Source: Bacillota bacterium (GTDB lineage: Bacteria > Bacillota > Clostridia > Christensenellales > UMGS416). Taken from it: a stretch of DNA of 18,801 bases. The notes beneath the pieces are model-generated. The model saw only the letters and a program-made list of their open reading frames with translations, made no database searches and was not told the origin of the DNA. Location: contig JAEYRA010000109.1 in assembly GCA_023409755.1 (NCBI GenBank), positions 1 through 18,801 of the forward strand, written 5' to 3'. Both the position numbers and the translations under genes were made by a program. Positions 6,534-14,526 of the stretch are shown in pieces. The number at the start of each line of letters is the position of its first letter. Position 1 is the first letter of the stretch.

Positions 6534-7643
6534 ATGAAGAAGTTTCTGTCTGTCCTGTTCTCGGTCGTACTGTTGTTAGGCGTAGCGCTGACCGGCGTCG
6601 CCTGCAAGAGCACCACCCCTTCTGCCAGCGATGCTGGTGCCGCCGGCAAGACGGTTAAGGTCGGCTACATCTACGTTGGCTCCGCCAGCGACGGTGGCTA
6701 TTCCTACGCACAGGATCAGGGTCGCCTTTATGTGGAGAAGGAACTGAAGGTTGAGACCAAGATGATCGAGAACGTCCCTGAAGGCGCGGACTGCAAGACC
6801 GCGATGGAAAACCTCATCAAGGACGGCTGCAACATCATCTTCGCCACCAGCTATGGCTACATGGACTATGTGGACGAACTGGCCAAGAAGTACCCCGACG
6901 TCGTGTTTGAGCATTGCTCCGGTGACAAGAAGAACGACACCAACTTCGGCAACTACTTCGGCCGTGAGTACCAGGCTCGGTACCTGGCGGGCATCGCTGC
7001 CGGCAAGGCTACCAAGAGCAACCAGATCGGCTACGTTGCCGCCATGCAGATTTCAGAGTGCATCCGTGGCATCAATGCCTTCACGCTGGGCGTGCGCTCC
7101 GTCAACCCCACCGCCACTGTGAACGTGGTGTGGACCAACACCTGGTATGACCCGCAGGTGGAGAAGCAGGCCGCTGAGAGCCTTCTGGCCCAGGGCTGCG
7201 ACGTGATGGCTCAGCATCAGGACACCTCCGAGCCCGTGGCCGCCGCTGAGGCTGCCGGCGCATTCTCCACTTGCTACAACTCCTCGATGAAAGACAAGGC
7301 CCCCAAGGGCTACCTCACTGGCCCCATCTGGAACTGGGGTCCCTATATGGCCAAAATCGTGAAGTCCGTGCAGGATGGCACGTATAAGCCGGTGGCTTAC
7401 TGGGGCGGGCTGGAGACCGGTACCATCGTGCTTGACGAGTATGGTCCCTCCGTCACCGACGAGACCAAGGGTCTCATCGAAGCGGCCGCTGCCAAGTTGA
7501 AGGATCACAGCTGGGACGTGTTCTATGGTCCCATCAAGGATCAGTCCGGTGCGGTTAAGATTGCCGATGGCGCCAAGCTGACCGATGCGGAGATGCTCTC
7601 CATCGATTGGTTCGTGGAAGGCGTTGTGGGTTCCACCAAATAA
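6534..7643 (+). CDS. BMP-family lipoprotein, substrate-binding protein of a nucleoside-type ABC importer
   Basis: 369 residues, ATG 6534 behind TAGGAGGAGAG. A lipoprotein signal peptide (MKKFLSVLFS, hydrophobic to residue 23) ends at the variant lipobox GVAC with the modified cysteine at 24. The mature protein has the Bmp/Med pattern: KVGYIYVGSASDGGYSYAQDQ near the start, IFATSYGYMD, FGRE..ARYLAGIAAG, GYVAAMQ and GPIWNWGPY. Relatives are NupN of Bacillus subtilis (guanosine) and PnrA of Treponema (purine nucleosides). Together with xpt upstream, a purine nucleoside ligand is the best guess. The 85-base gap to the ATPase gene holds a hairpin that may raise the level of this protein over the rest of the transporter. 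Confidence 0.92.
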   Translation: MKKFLSVLFSVVLLLGVALTGVACKSTTPSASDAGAAGKTVKVGYIYVGSASDGGYSYAQDQGRLYVEKELKVETKMIENVPEGADCKTAMENLIKDGCNIIFATSYGYMDYVDELAKKYPDVVFEHCSGDKKNDTNFGNYFGREYQARYLAGIAAGKATKSNQIGYVAAMQISECIRGINAFTLGVRSVNPTATVNVVWTNTWYDPQVEKQAAESLLAQGCDVMAQHQDTSEPVAAAEAAGAFSTCYNSSMKDKAPKGYLTGPIWNWGPYMAKIVKSVQDGTYKPVAYWGGLETGTIVLDEYGPSVTDETKGLIEAAAAKLKDHSWDVFYGPIKDQSGAVKIADGAKLTDAEMLSIDWFVEGVVGSTK

Positions 7644-7660
7644 GTGGTATACTAAAACTG

Positions 7661-7690
7661 ATGAGGCTGCCGCGCAGGCGGTAGCCTCAT
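7661..7690 (+). promoter_or_regulatory. Intercistronic hairpin between binding protein and ATPase genes
   Basis: A 12-bp stem (7661-7672 with 7679-7690, one G-T pair) with a short loop, followed by TCCGTGTTGT rather than a full T tract. Such structures commonly protect the upstream mRNA or end part of the transcripts, giving more binding protein than ATPase. Confidence 0.6.
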
Positions 7691-7728
7691 TCCGTGTTGT
7701 AAGAGACCTATGGATGCGGGAGGAAACG

Positions 7729-9273
7729 ATGGCCGAAGCGGTAGTGGAAATGCGTGGTATTTCCAAATCCTTCCCCGGGGTGATCGCTAACGATAACGTG
7801 GATGTGACGATCAATCGCGGGGAAATCCATGCCTTTCTGGGGGAGAATGGTGCGGGCAAATCGACGCTCATGAACATTCTGGCCGGGCTCTATCGGCCAG
7901 ACAGCGGTACGTTGACGATTGACGGCCAGCAGGTGGAGCTTCATTCCCCGGCGGATGCCCTTCGCCACGGCATCGGTATGATTCACCAGCACTTCAAGCT
8001 GGTGGATGCCTTCACCGTCACCGAAAACATCGTTCTGGGTGAAAAATCAACGCCTGCGCTGCTCAACATGCGCAAGCTCGATGACCGCATCCGGAAGGTG
8101 TCGCAGGACTATGGCATGGAGGTGGATCCCCGCGCTTACATCTGGCAGCTTTCAGTGGGGGAGCAGCAGAGGGTGGAAATTCTAAAAGCCCTCTATCGTA
8201 ACGCGCGCATCCTCATTCTGGACGAGCCGACGGCCGTGCTGACACCGCAGGAGAGCGGCAAGCTGTTTACTGCCCTCAAGGAAATGGCACGCAAGGGCTG
8301 CGCGATTGTCATCATCACCCACAAACTGGCCGAGGTCTGCGACATCGCTGACCGTGTCACGGTGCTGCGGCGCGGGCGGGTATCCGGCGCGGCCCAGGGG
8401 GAAGAGATTAACTACGAGACACTCACCCGCATGATGGTGGGGGAGGAGATCAAGGTGGACGGTGCCATTACCCGTCGCGCGCCCGGCGAGACAGTACTGG
8501 AGGTGCGTGATCTGGTTGTGGGCGGCGCTAAGGGCGTGCGTGCGGTCGACGAAGTGACGTTCACGCTGCATCGCGGCGAAATTTTGGGAGTGGCTGGTGT
8601 GGCCGGCAACGGCCAGCGGGAACTGGCCGAGGCGCTGGCTGGTATCCAGCCCATCGAAGCGGGTTCGGCCACGCTGGACGGGCTGGACATCGCCAGTGCG
8701 GATGTACGACAGATCATCGACAGCGGCCTGGCCTTTGTGCCGGAAGATCGCCTGGGTACCGGCCTCATCGGCAACATGAACATGGCCGATAACATTATTT
8801 TGCGCACCTACTGGCACAACGACGCCGTCAAGGGCATGTTCATCGACTATGGTACTGTCGCTCCCAAGGTGAAGAAGGCCATTGAGCAGTATGAGATCGC
8901 GGTAGCTGACAGCGGGGCGCCTGTACGGCTCATGTCTGGCGGCAACCTGCAGAAGCTGTTGCTTGCGCGGGAGATCGCCCTGAACCCCAAGGCCATTGTA
9001 ACAGCCTATCCGGTGCGAGGCCTGGACATCGGCGCGACTGAGATGATCTATCAGTTGCTGCTGGAGCAGCGCGACCGCGGGGCAGGGGTGTTATTCATCT
9101 CTGAGGATCTGGATGCCTTGATGAAGTACAGTGACCGCATCATGGTACTGTATCGGGGGCGTGTCATGGGCATTCTGGACAGGGAGGAAGCAAAACTCGG
9201 CCGCATCGGAATGATGATGATGGGTACGACACCGGAGGAGGTCACGCGATATGAAGCGCTTTCTCACTTTTGA
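7729..9273 (+). CDS. Double-domain ABC ATPase of the nucleoside-type importer
   Basis: 514 residues. The start is ATG 7729 behind GGGAGGA; in-frame codons back to 7585 are inside the preceding gene. It has two nucleotide-binding domains in tandem, as in RbsA/NupO. Domain 1 is complete: Walker A GENGAGKST (38-46), signature LSVGEQ (141-146), Walker B ILILDEP (161-167) and a switch His in ITHKL (about 198). Domain 2 (about 255-514) has a degenerate Walker A region (GVAGNGQRE), signature MSGGNLQK and, in place of the usual PTRGLD, PVRGLD with no catalytic Glu. Unequal ATPase domains are normal in this family. Its 3' end overlaps the first permease gene by 23 bases. Confidence 0.93.
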   Translation: MAEAVVEMRGISKSFPGVIANDNVDVTINRGEIHAFLGENGAGKSTLMNILAGLYRPDSGTLTIDGQQVELHSPADALRHGIGMIHQHFKLVDAFTVTENIVLGEKSTPALLNMRKLDDRIRKVSQDYGMEVDPRAYIWQLSVGEQQRVEILKALYRNARILILDEPTAVLTPQESGKLFTALKEMARKGCAIVIITHKLAEVCDIADRVTVLRRGRVSGAAQGEEINYETLTRMMVGEEIKVDGAITRRAPGETVLEVRDLVVGGAKGVRAVDEVTFTLHRGEILGVAGVAGNGQRELAEALAGIQPIEAGSATLDGLDIASADVRQIIDSGLAFVPEDRLGTGLIGNMNMADNIILRTYWHNDAVKGMFIDYGTVAPKVKKAIEQYEIAVADSGAPVRLMSGGNLQKLLLAREIALNPKAIVTAYPVRGLDIGATEMIYQLLLEQRDRGAGVLFISEDLDALMKYSDRIMVLYRGRVMGILDREEAKLGRIGMMMMGTTPEEVTRYEALSHF

Positions 9274-10339
9274 GAAACGGATGGCAGGCACCACTGGCAA
9301 CGTGGTGCTGATCCGGGTATTCTCGGTATTAGTGGCCATCCTGGTGACGGCCTTGTATTTGCTCACCACCGGGCGAACGCTGGAAGACGTGGGCGACATC
9401 ATGCGTTCCATGTTCGTGCGAACGCTCTTTACCGCCGACGGCCTGATGGACACGATGCTCAAGGCCATTCCGCTCATCATCACCGCCATTGGCATTTCAT
9501 TTGCCTTCCGCATGAAACTGTGGAACATCGGTGGGGAAGGGCAGATTGCTATGGGCGCCTTCGCGGCGGCTGGTATCGGGTTGCTCTTCCCCAACCTCCC
9601 GGGCTATTTGCTCATCCCGCTGATGATCGTTGCCTCCATGGTGGCGGGCATGCTGTGGGCGGCGGTGGCGGCGGTGCCGCGCGCCATGCTGGGCGTGAAC
9701 GAGACGATCACCACCCTCATGCTCAACTACGTTGCCCTCAAGTGGGTGCAGTATCTGGTCAACGGCCCCTGGCGTGACCCGGCTACCAAGGGCTTTCCCA
9801 TCACCAAGCCCATTCCGACAACATCGGAGTTCTGGACGATCCCAGGAACCGATATCCACATGGGCCTGGTGCTGGCAATTCTTGTGATGGTGCTTTATTT
9901 CGTGTTACTTAACCGCAGCCGCTGGGGGTATGAGATCCGCGTGGTGGGTGAGAGCTCCCGTGCTGCCGAGTACGCTGGTATCAAGGTCAAGCGGAAAGTC
10001 ATTGCGGTGCTGATGCTGTCAGGTGCCATCGCAGGTCTTGCAGGCATGAGTGAGCTGACAGGCTTAACCCACCGGCTGGAGACAAACATTTCTGCCAACT
10101 ATGGCTACACAGCCATCATCATCGCGTGGTTGGCGCGGCTCAATCCCTGGGGCATCGCGGCCATGTCCATCTTCATGGGGGCGCTGCTGGTCGGCGGCAA
10201 ATACGCGCAGACGGCCGGCATCTCTGACGCGATCTCGGTCATGATTCAGGGCATTGTGCTCTTCTTTGTTCTGGGCTTTGACCTCCTCTCGCAATATCGC
10301 ATTCGCTTCCACTTTGGAAAGGAGGTTATCAAGGAATGA
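9251..10339 (+). CDS. ABC importer permease, NupP/BPL-MSD type
   Basis: 362 residues, starting at ATG 9251, with GGAGGAGG 9-16 bases upstream inside the ATPase gene. It is a polytopic membrane protein of the branched-chain amino acid/ribose-type permease family, with about eight or more hydrophobic segments (first about 19-39, last about 325-345). Typical marks are WNIGGEGQIAMGAFAA (91-106), GVNETITTLMLNY (148-160) and the cytoplasmic coupling loop GESSRAAEYAGI (233-244), which docks to the ATPase. It should pair with the next gene product to form the transmembrane channel. Its stop overlaps the next start by four bases (ATGA). Confidence 0.93.
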   Translation: MKRFLTFEKRMAGTTGNVVLIRVFSVLVAILVTALYLLTTGRTLEDVGDIMRSMFVRTLFTADGLMDTMLKAIPLIITAIGISFAFRMKLWNIGGEGQIAMGAFAAAGIGLLFPNLPGYLLIPLMIVASMVAGMLWAAVAAVPRAMLGVNETITTLMLNYVALKWVQYLVNGPWRDPATKGFPITKPIPTTSEFWTIPGTDIHMGLVLAILVMVLYFVLLNRSRWGYEIRVVGESSRAAEYAGIKVKRKVIAVLMLSGAIAGLAGMSELTGLTHRLETNISANYGYTAIIIAWLARLNPWGIAAMSIFMGALLVGGKYAQTAGISDAISVMIQGIVLFFVLGFDLLSQYRIRFHFGKEVIKE

Positions 10340-11268
10340 TTGCCAACATGATCATTAGTACGCTGGCCGCCATGGTGGCCGCCGGTACAGTGTTGCTGCT
10401 GGCCTCCTTGGGCGAGCTTGTCACCGAGAAAAGCGGGATTACCAACCTCGGCGTCGAGGGTGTCATTCTTGTGGGCGCGGTGTCCGGCGTCATCGGCGTG
10501 CAGGCCACCGGCAGCCTGTGGTTGGCGGTCGTCATCGCCATGGCCGCAGGCGGGCTCATGTCGCTCATCCATGCGGTGCTCACCGTTACCTTCCGCGCCA
10601 ACCAGATTGTCAGCGGCCTGGCTTTGACGATCTTTGGAACGGGGCTCTCCTCATTCATTGGCAAGCCTTACGTCAACGTCACACCGGAAGCCAGCTTTCA
10701 GACCATCGCGATCCCGGGCCTTTCCAAAATCCCCGCGCTGGGTACGATTCTCTTTGACCAGAACATCATCGTCTACATCAGCTTGCTGCTGGTTCCCGCT
10801 CTGTGGTTCGTGCTCAACCGCACCCACCTGGGTATGAAAATCCGCAGTGCCGGCGAAAACCCCGCCGCCACCGATTCAGCGGGCATCAATGTCTTTGCCA
10901 TCCGCTATGGCTGTACCATCTTCGGCGGCATGCTGGCGGGGCTGGGCGGTGTGTTCCTGTCACTGGGTTACAACAGCTCCTGGATGGACAACATCTCAGC
11001 CGGCCGCGGGTGGATTGCCGTGGCCCTGGTCATCTTTGCCACGTGGAACCCCTGGAAGGCGCTGCTGGGCTCCTATCTCTTCGGTCTCATCGGCATCCTG
11101 GGTTTGCGGCTGCAGGCAATTGGCATTCAGATTCCTTCGGAGCTTTTCTCGATGTTACCCTACATCCTCACGATTGTGGTACTGACGCTCATCTCCGGGC
11201 GGGTCAATAACCGCGGCGATGGTACGCCGGCGGCGCTCTCCACCGCCTACGACCGCGAGGCACGATAG
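10336..11268 (+). CDS. ABC importer permease, NupQ type
   Basis: 310 residues, ATG 10336, behind AAGGAGGT in the end of the previous gene and overlapping it by four bases. It is the second and shorter permease of the heterodimer, again with about eight hydrophobic segments. Family marks are TEKSGITNLGVEGVIL (30-45), RANQIVSGLAL (87-97) and the coupling loop GENPAATDSAGI (173-184). The gene order lipoprotein, ATPase, long permease, short permease matches nupNOPQ of Bacillus subtilis. It is the last gene of the operon, followed by a terminator. Confidence 0.93.
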   Translation: MIANMIISTLAAMVAAGTVLLLASLGELVTEKSGITNLGVEGVILVGAVSGVIGVQATGSLWLAVVIAMAAGGLMSLIHAVLTVTFRANQIVSGLALTIFGTGLSSFIGKPYVNVTPEASFQTIAIPGLSKIPALGTILFDQNIIVYISLLLVPALWFVLNRTHLGMKIRSAGENPAATDSAGINVFAIRYGCTIFGGMLAGLGGVFLSLGYNSSWMDNISAGRGWIAVALVIFATWNPWKALLGSYLFGLIGILGLRLQAIGIQIPSELFSMLPYILTIVVLTLISGRVNNRGDGTPAALSTAYDREAR

Positions 11269-11289
11269 CGGCGGTAATCATGTTCGCTT

Positions 11290-11329
11290 GGGGCCCCTCT
11301 GCCATCGCGGCGGCGGGGCCTCTTTTCTT
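11290..11329 (+). terminator. Terminator of the nucleoside transporter operon
   Basis: A GC-rich stem (core 11292-11297 with 11315-11320, plus an inner GCC/GGC pairing) is followed by TCTTTTCTT. It lies about 22 bases after the permease stop. Confidence 0.7.
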
Positions 11330-11344
11330 CAGGGGGGGCGAGCG

Positions 11345-11374
11345 TTGGCGACGGCGCGCCTTCTGTGCTATGAT
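11345..11374 (+). promoter_or_regulatory. Candidate promoter of the yggS-family gene
   Basis: TTGGCG (11345-11350), an 18-base spacer and TATGAT (11369-11374), with an extended -10 TG at 11366-11367. It lies about 20 bases before the start codon, directly after the operon terminator. Confidence 0.55.
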
Positions 11375-11394
11375 GAGGACGAGGTGAACCGGAA

Positions 11395-12138
11395 TTGGAC
11401 AGAGATGAAATGGCGCGCCGGGTAGACGGTGTGCGCCAGGCAGTGGCTGAAGCCGCGCAGCGCAGCGGCCGCAGGGAACAGGACATTACGCTCGTCGCCG
11501 TCAGCAAGACGGTGGCGGCCGATCAGGTGCGCTTAGCCCACGAGCTGGGCCTGCGTCACTTTGGCGAGAACCGCGTGCAGGAGTTGGCGCGAAAACGGGC
11601 GGAGTTGGAGGGGCAACTGGACTGTACCTGGCACCTCATTGGACATCTGCAGTCCAACAAGGCGAAGGATGCGCTGCGGCTGGCGTCGCTCATCCACTCG
11701 GTGGATGGTCTGCCGCTGGCCCGGGAGTTGGACCGCCGCGCCGGCCAGCAGGGAATGGTGGCAGACATCCTGGTGCAGGTCAACATCTCCGGGGAGGAGA
11801 GCAAATCCGGCACAGCACCGGACGCGGCCATTGACCTCATCGGACAGATTGGGGAGCTTCCTCATCTGCGGGTGCGTGGGCTCATGACCATCGCCCAACC
11901 GGTGGACGACCCTGAGGATGTGCGTCCGGCGTTCCGCGCCATGCGGCAGCTCTTTAACCGGGCAGCGGGGGAACTGCGAACCGATCGGGTGACCATGGAG
12001 GTGCTATCCATGGGCATGAGCCACGATTTCGCCATCGCCATAGAAGAGGGGGCGACACTGGTTCGCGTGGGCACGGCGATCTTTGGGGCGCGCAGTTACG
12101 CTGCGGAGGTGTCGCTGGACTCTGTAAACGGGCACTAA
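11395..12138 (+). CDS. yggS: YggS/PLPBP-family pyridoxal phosphate homeostasis protein
   Basis: 247 residues. I use the TTG start at 11395 because GAGGTG (11381-11386) is eight bases upstream; the in-frame ATG at 11410 would shorten it by five residues but has no good Shine-Dalgarno. It is a single TIM-barrel protein of the alanine racemase N-terminal fold that binds PLP and buffers its level, with no known catalysis. Marks are the PLP lysine K38 in LVAVSKT, HFGENRVQE, WHLIGHLQSNKAK, the region VRGLMTI and the phosphate-binding SMGMSHDFAIAIEEGAT near the C-terminus. In many Bacillota this gene precedes sepF and other division genes; here that neighbourhood is lost and mobile-element debris follows. 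Confidence 0.92.
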   Translation: MDRDEMARRVDGVRQAVAEAAQRSGRREQDITLVAVSKTVAADQVRLAHELGLRHFGENRVQELARKRAELEGQLDCTWHLIGHLQSNKAKDALRLASLIHSVDGLPLARELDRRAGQQGMVADILVQVNISGEESKSGTAPDAAIDLIGQIGELPHLRVRGLMTIAQPVDDPEDVRPAFRAMRQLFNRAAGELRTDRVTMEVLSMGMSHDFAIAIEEGATLVRVGTAIFGARSYAAEVSLDSVNGH

Positions 12139-12380
12139 GAAACCGAGCATTAGCGGGTTGGCTGACGAGGGTTACTTCGTGAACCAACCTCGTAGCAGAG
12201 CAAGTCAGAACATCCATTGATTTGATGACTTGGTGTGCAAATTGGAGAAACGTGCCGGGTTGGAGATACCGAGACGCTAACATCAAGGAACCCCCGCACT
12301 TATGAGTGATGACGAACTAAGATGCACATGGTTAAGAACTGGGGATAACGGTAATGTGAACGAGCGGGGAGGTGCGACAT
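12139..12380 (+). other. Intergenic region before the decayed element
   Basis: I see no convincing gene here. A GGTTGG/CCAACC inverted repeat can be paired around 12157-12190, but with a long loop and no T tract. Composition drops in GC from about here rightward, so this is near the junction between the chromosome and the foreign segment. No clear tRNA end or att-like direct repeat was recognised. Confidence 0.4.
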
Positions 12381-12545
12381 ATGGAAAAGAAAGAAGTTCC
12401 ACAAAAGCGTACAGTGTCTCAACCGGCGGAACCGGAGAAGGAAATGACGCCGTCAGAACGACTGGAGTTCAACCTTCGCAAAGACTGGGAAAAACAGGGA
12501 CTGTCGGAAAAACAGATTCAAACACTGATCGACAACTTTCTGTAA
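12381..12545 (+). CDS. 54-residue hypothetical protein
   Basis: An intact small ORF: ATG 12381 follows GGGGAGGTG (12367-12374) at a normal distance and ends TAA at 12543-12545. The product is highly charged (MEKKEVPQKR... then PSERLEFNLRKDWEKQGLSE) and its second half should be helical. It has no signal peptide, cysteines or membrane segment. I do not recognise it. Its codon pattern is coherent, unlike the broken frames just downstream, and it precedes the first GNAT-like fragment by only a few bases. It may be the small upstream partner of the polyvalent gene, or the only surviving gene of the element. A longer ORF in another frame over the same DNA (12302-12754) looks like a shadow. Confidence 0.55.
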   Translation: MEKKEVPQKRTVSQPAEPEKEMTPSERLEFNLRKDWEKQGLSEKQIQTLIDNFL

Positions 12546-12760
12546 TAGAACATCACGATCCGCGATCCTTTAAGAATGCAATTTATGCGGCTAAAGAAAG
12601 TACACCGTATGGCCCATGTGTGGCACACAGCGTGTTATCTTATCAGCACAAAAAACTCTCTGTGCCCATCAAAGCCGGGGCTACCCACTCAAATCAGAGT
12701 GGCGCTACTGCCGGGAGCACAAAGAGTTCGCTTGAGTTTACATCGCACTATTAAGGCTGT
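12546..12760 (+). pseudogene. Remnant of a GNAT-like N-terminal domain from a mobile-element polyvalent protein
   Basis: Right after the small ORF, one frame gives ITIRDP (about 12552-12569) and another continues FKNAIYAAKESTPYGPCV up to about 12630. This pattern is what I know from the start of GNAT-like domains in clostridial phage/ICE polyvalent proteins. After that no frame keeps a recognisable protein. The frame change and loss of similarity suggest a decayed gene. Assignment is from memory of family patterns, not a database search. Confidence 0.45.
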
Positions 12761-12904
12761 CAAGCTCACTGATGTGAATTGGCCGTATAACAAAACTAAG
12801 CTCGTGTCCCTGCAAAGGCGTAAGTCTTAACCGGGTGCCGAGCACAGCCCCGAGCTTCCTCGGTAACGCTAGCTCTGCAAAAAATCTCGCATAGGACAAG
12901 GGTA

Positions 12905-13530
12905 AAAGCAAGGGTGGCGGACAGCGCCTCTATACACATGAAGTTATCATGGAAAAGGAACTTGATACCGTTCCAAACCGTTGTAGCTGCCCAAATGGGC
13001 GAGAATCCCGGCGGCGAAGAAGTTCCTTTGATAAGCATGCTACATCGATTGATTTCTACAGTCAACCCCGCTTATGTGTCAAAGGATATCGATGCCGAGG
13101 GGAAGCCGCAGGTGGTGTACCATGTTCAAAAATCCCAAAATGACCTCGGCAAAAGGCGTGGCTCACGACCTGCTGGTAGCGGCTATTCGCAATGGTGGCG
13201 ACCGTCTGGACTGTTATAGTATTGATGCTTCCCCTTCTATATGCCAGACATGGCATGGTGCACGTTGCACAGGTAGCATTCAGCGACGATCCAGAAGTGA
13301 TCCCTGCGGGGTGTAACTTCCAGCGCGACGGGAAGCCCGACATTATCTACTTCTATTACTTTGGTGACATAAACAAATACGGCTCCCGTCCGTACAAAGC
13401 AGGGAGTCTTAGCCGAGTGCAGAACTTATCTGCCCCGCGCTCCCACGGAACCGTGAGCCGTAAAAACACGGTATCACTGGACAATCCCGATGTCAAAGGA
13501 CGAAATCGCTACGCGTCGCCGTGATTTACC
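12905..13530 (+). pseudogene. Frameshifted remnants of ART-like and GNAT-like domains
   Basis: Protein-like pieces occur in changing frames, in the order expected for a polyvalent protein. LYTHEVIMEKELD (from 12928) switches frame to IPFQT....GENPGGEEVP and runs to AYVSKDIDAEGKPQVVYH (to about 13123), the opening pattern of the ADP-ribosyltransferase-like module of such proteins (usual form KVVDENGEPLVVYHGT). The frame then changes to FKNPKMTSAKGVAHDLLVAA...GGDRLDCYSIDASPS (13125-13238), and again to YARHGMVHVAQVAFSDDP...DGKPDIIYFYYFGD (13240-13368). These last two pieces together form one GNAT-like C-terminal half broken by a frameshift. No single ORF covers them, so the gene is dead. Function before decay is unknown. 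Confidence 0.55.
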
Positions 13531-13820
13531 ACCGCTCTGACCAAATCCTAAAGCAGAAGACGTAGAAGATACCCGCTGCGGATATTTTCACCTCATTATA
13601 ATGCGAAGAAATACATCACCAAAATTACCAAGCAGATACGGTACATTCGCAGGTGACGGTTCGGCACAGAAATCCCCAAAATTCACAAGATAAAAGCCGC
13701 GAATGGCTTCGTTCCAGAGGGGTCCAATTCCCCAAGGAGAACACTATCAGCGGCTATACCAACAATTTACTCACTGACGAGGACATTGTCAACAACCAGT
13801 ATGTGTCGAAAGTTGTAGAT
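13531..13820 (+). repeat. Direct repeat, copy 1
   Basis: About 290 bases, starting ACCGCTCTGACCAAATC and ending near GTGTCGAAAGTTGTAGAT. It matches copy 2 along its whole length with scattered substitutions and one extra stretch of roughly a dozen bases (around 13597-13612). It covers the end of one polyvalent module and the beginning of the next. Confidence 0.85.
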
Positions 13821-14168
13821 AATTCTGGGAATCCCAAGCTGTTTTTGAAGAATGAGGCGACGGGGAACACCCTCAATCAGATGAGTTTCTATACCGAGGG
13901 AGGCGATGGACAGAACCGGGTGTTTTTAGTCGCCAAGCTCCCTTATCAGACGGCCAAACCTGTTTCGTTTGCGCAGGCCAAGACACCTTCTTTCCAACAG
14001 ATGCTGCAACGCGGCGGGTATGACAGTGCCTATGTCCGGGGTGAGAATGGTGAAACGATGTTGGTGGTCTTGTCGGACAAGCAAGCACTACCGGCCCAAG
14101 ACGATTCCAATAAGGGTGCTTCGTATTCGCTGCAGGAGGACAATCCTGACTATGCCCCCCGTTCTTCA

Positions 14169-14446
14169 ACCGCTCTGAGCAAATCGTCAACCATAAGATG
14201 CCGAACCGGATGCCCGCTGCGGATATTTGGCACCTCATTATAATGCAAATTACCAAGAAGATACGGTACATTCGCAGGCGACGGTTCGGCACAGTAATAC
14301 CCAAATACACGAGGTAAAAGCCGCGAATGGCTTCGTTCAAAAGGGGTACAATTCCCCAGGGAGAACACCATCAGCGGCTCTGCCATCAATATACTCACTG
14401 ACGAGGCTGTTGTCAATAACCATCATGTGTCGAAAGTGGTAGTTGA
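14169..14446 (+). repeat. Direct repeat, copy 2
   Basis: About 278 bases, starting ACCGCTCTGAGCAAATC and ending near GTGTCGAAAGTGGTAGTTGAT, about 630 bases after copy 1. Identity is high enough to see by eye (for example TACGGTACATTCGCAGG and AAAAGCCGCGAATGGCTTCG are shared exactly). The unit is therefore a tandem module of about 630 bp, truncated after copy 2. Confidence 0.85.
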
Positions 14447-14526
14447 TGCAGTCTGATGGATAACCTTCAATGAGGTGCAGGGAACATTGGCAGGAGACTG
14501 CGATGGGTATGCGCACGAAAAAAGAA

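Larger units (their letters stand above)
13531..14458 (+). pseudogene. Remnant of a polyvalent protein with an ADP-ribosyltransferase-like module
   Basis: The best preserved piece is an open frame at 13653-14243 (up to 196 residues, GTG start without a convincing ribosome binding site). It contains LLTDEDIVNNQYVSKVVDNS, FYTEGGDGQNRVFLVAKL, RGGYDSAYVRGENGETMLVV and SDKQALP, the order of start, core and end of ART-like PolyVal modules. It then reads SYSLQEDNPDYAP, but the expected continuation FFNRSEQIVNHKMPNR is in another frame from 14162, so a frameshift lies near 14158. Upstream, a second copy of that continuation (YHRSDQILKQKT) is stopped by TAG at 13563-13565. The remaining stretch to 14458 repeats the start of another module and then stops. 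Decayed gene; family assignment from pattern memory. Confidence 0.6.

Noticed and set aside
12302..12754. 150-codon ORF over the small 54-residue gene
   Set aside because: The first part is low-complexity Thr/Gly/Ser-rich sequence typical of an out-of-frame reading; only its later part (FKNAIYAAK...) looks like protein and belongs to the decayed GNAT-like fragment.
13653..14243. Intact ADP-ribosyltransferase toxin gene
   Set aside because: The open frame starts at a GTG without a convincing ribosome binding site, begins inside a repeat that is frameshifted, and loses its proper C-terminus to a frameshift near 14158. It is better treated as part of a pseudogene.
13597..14245. TATAAT in both repeat copies (CATTATAATG) as promoters
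   Set aside because: Each is a 10-base palindrome inside repeat-derived coding remnants with no -35 box at a suitable distance and no gene immediately downstream.
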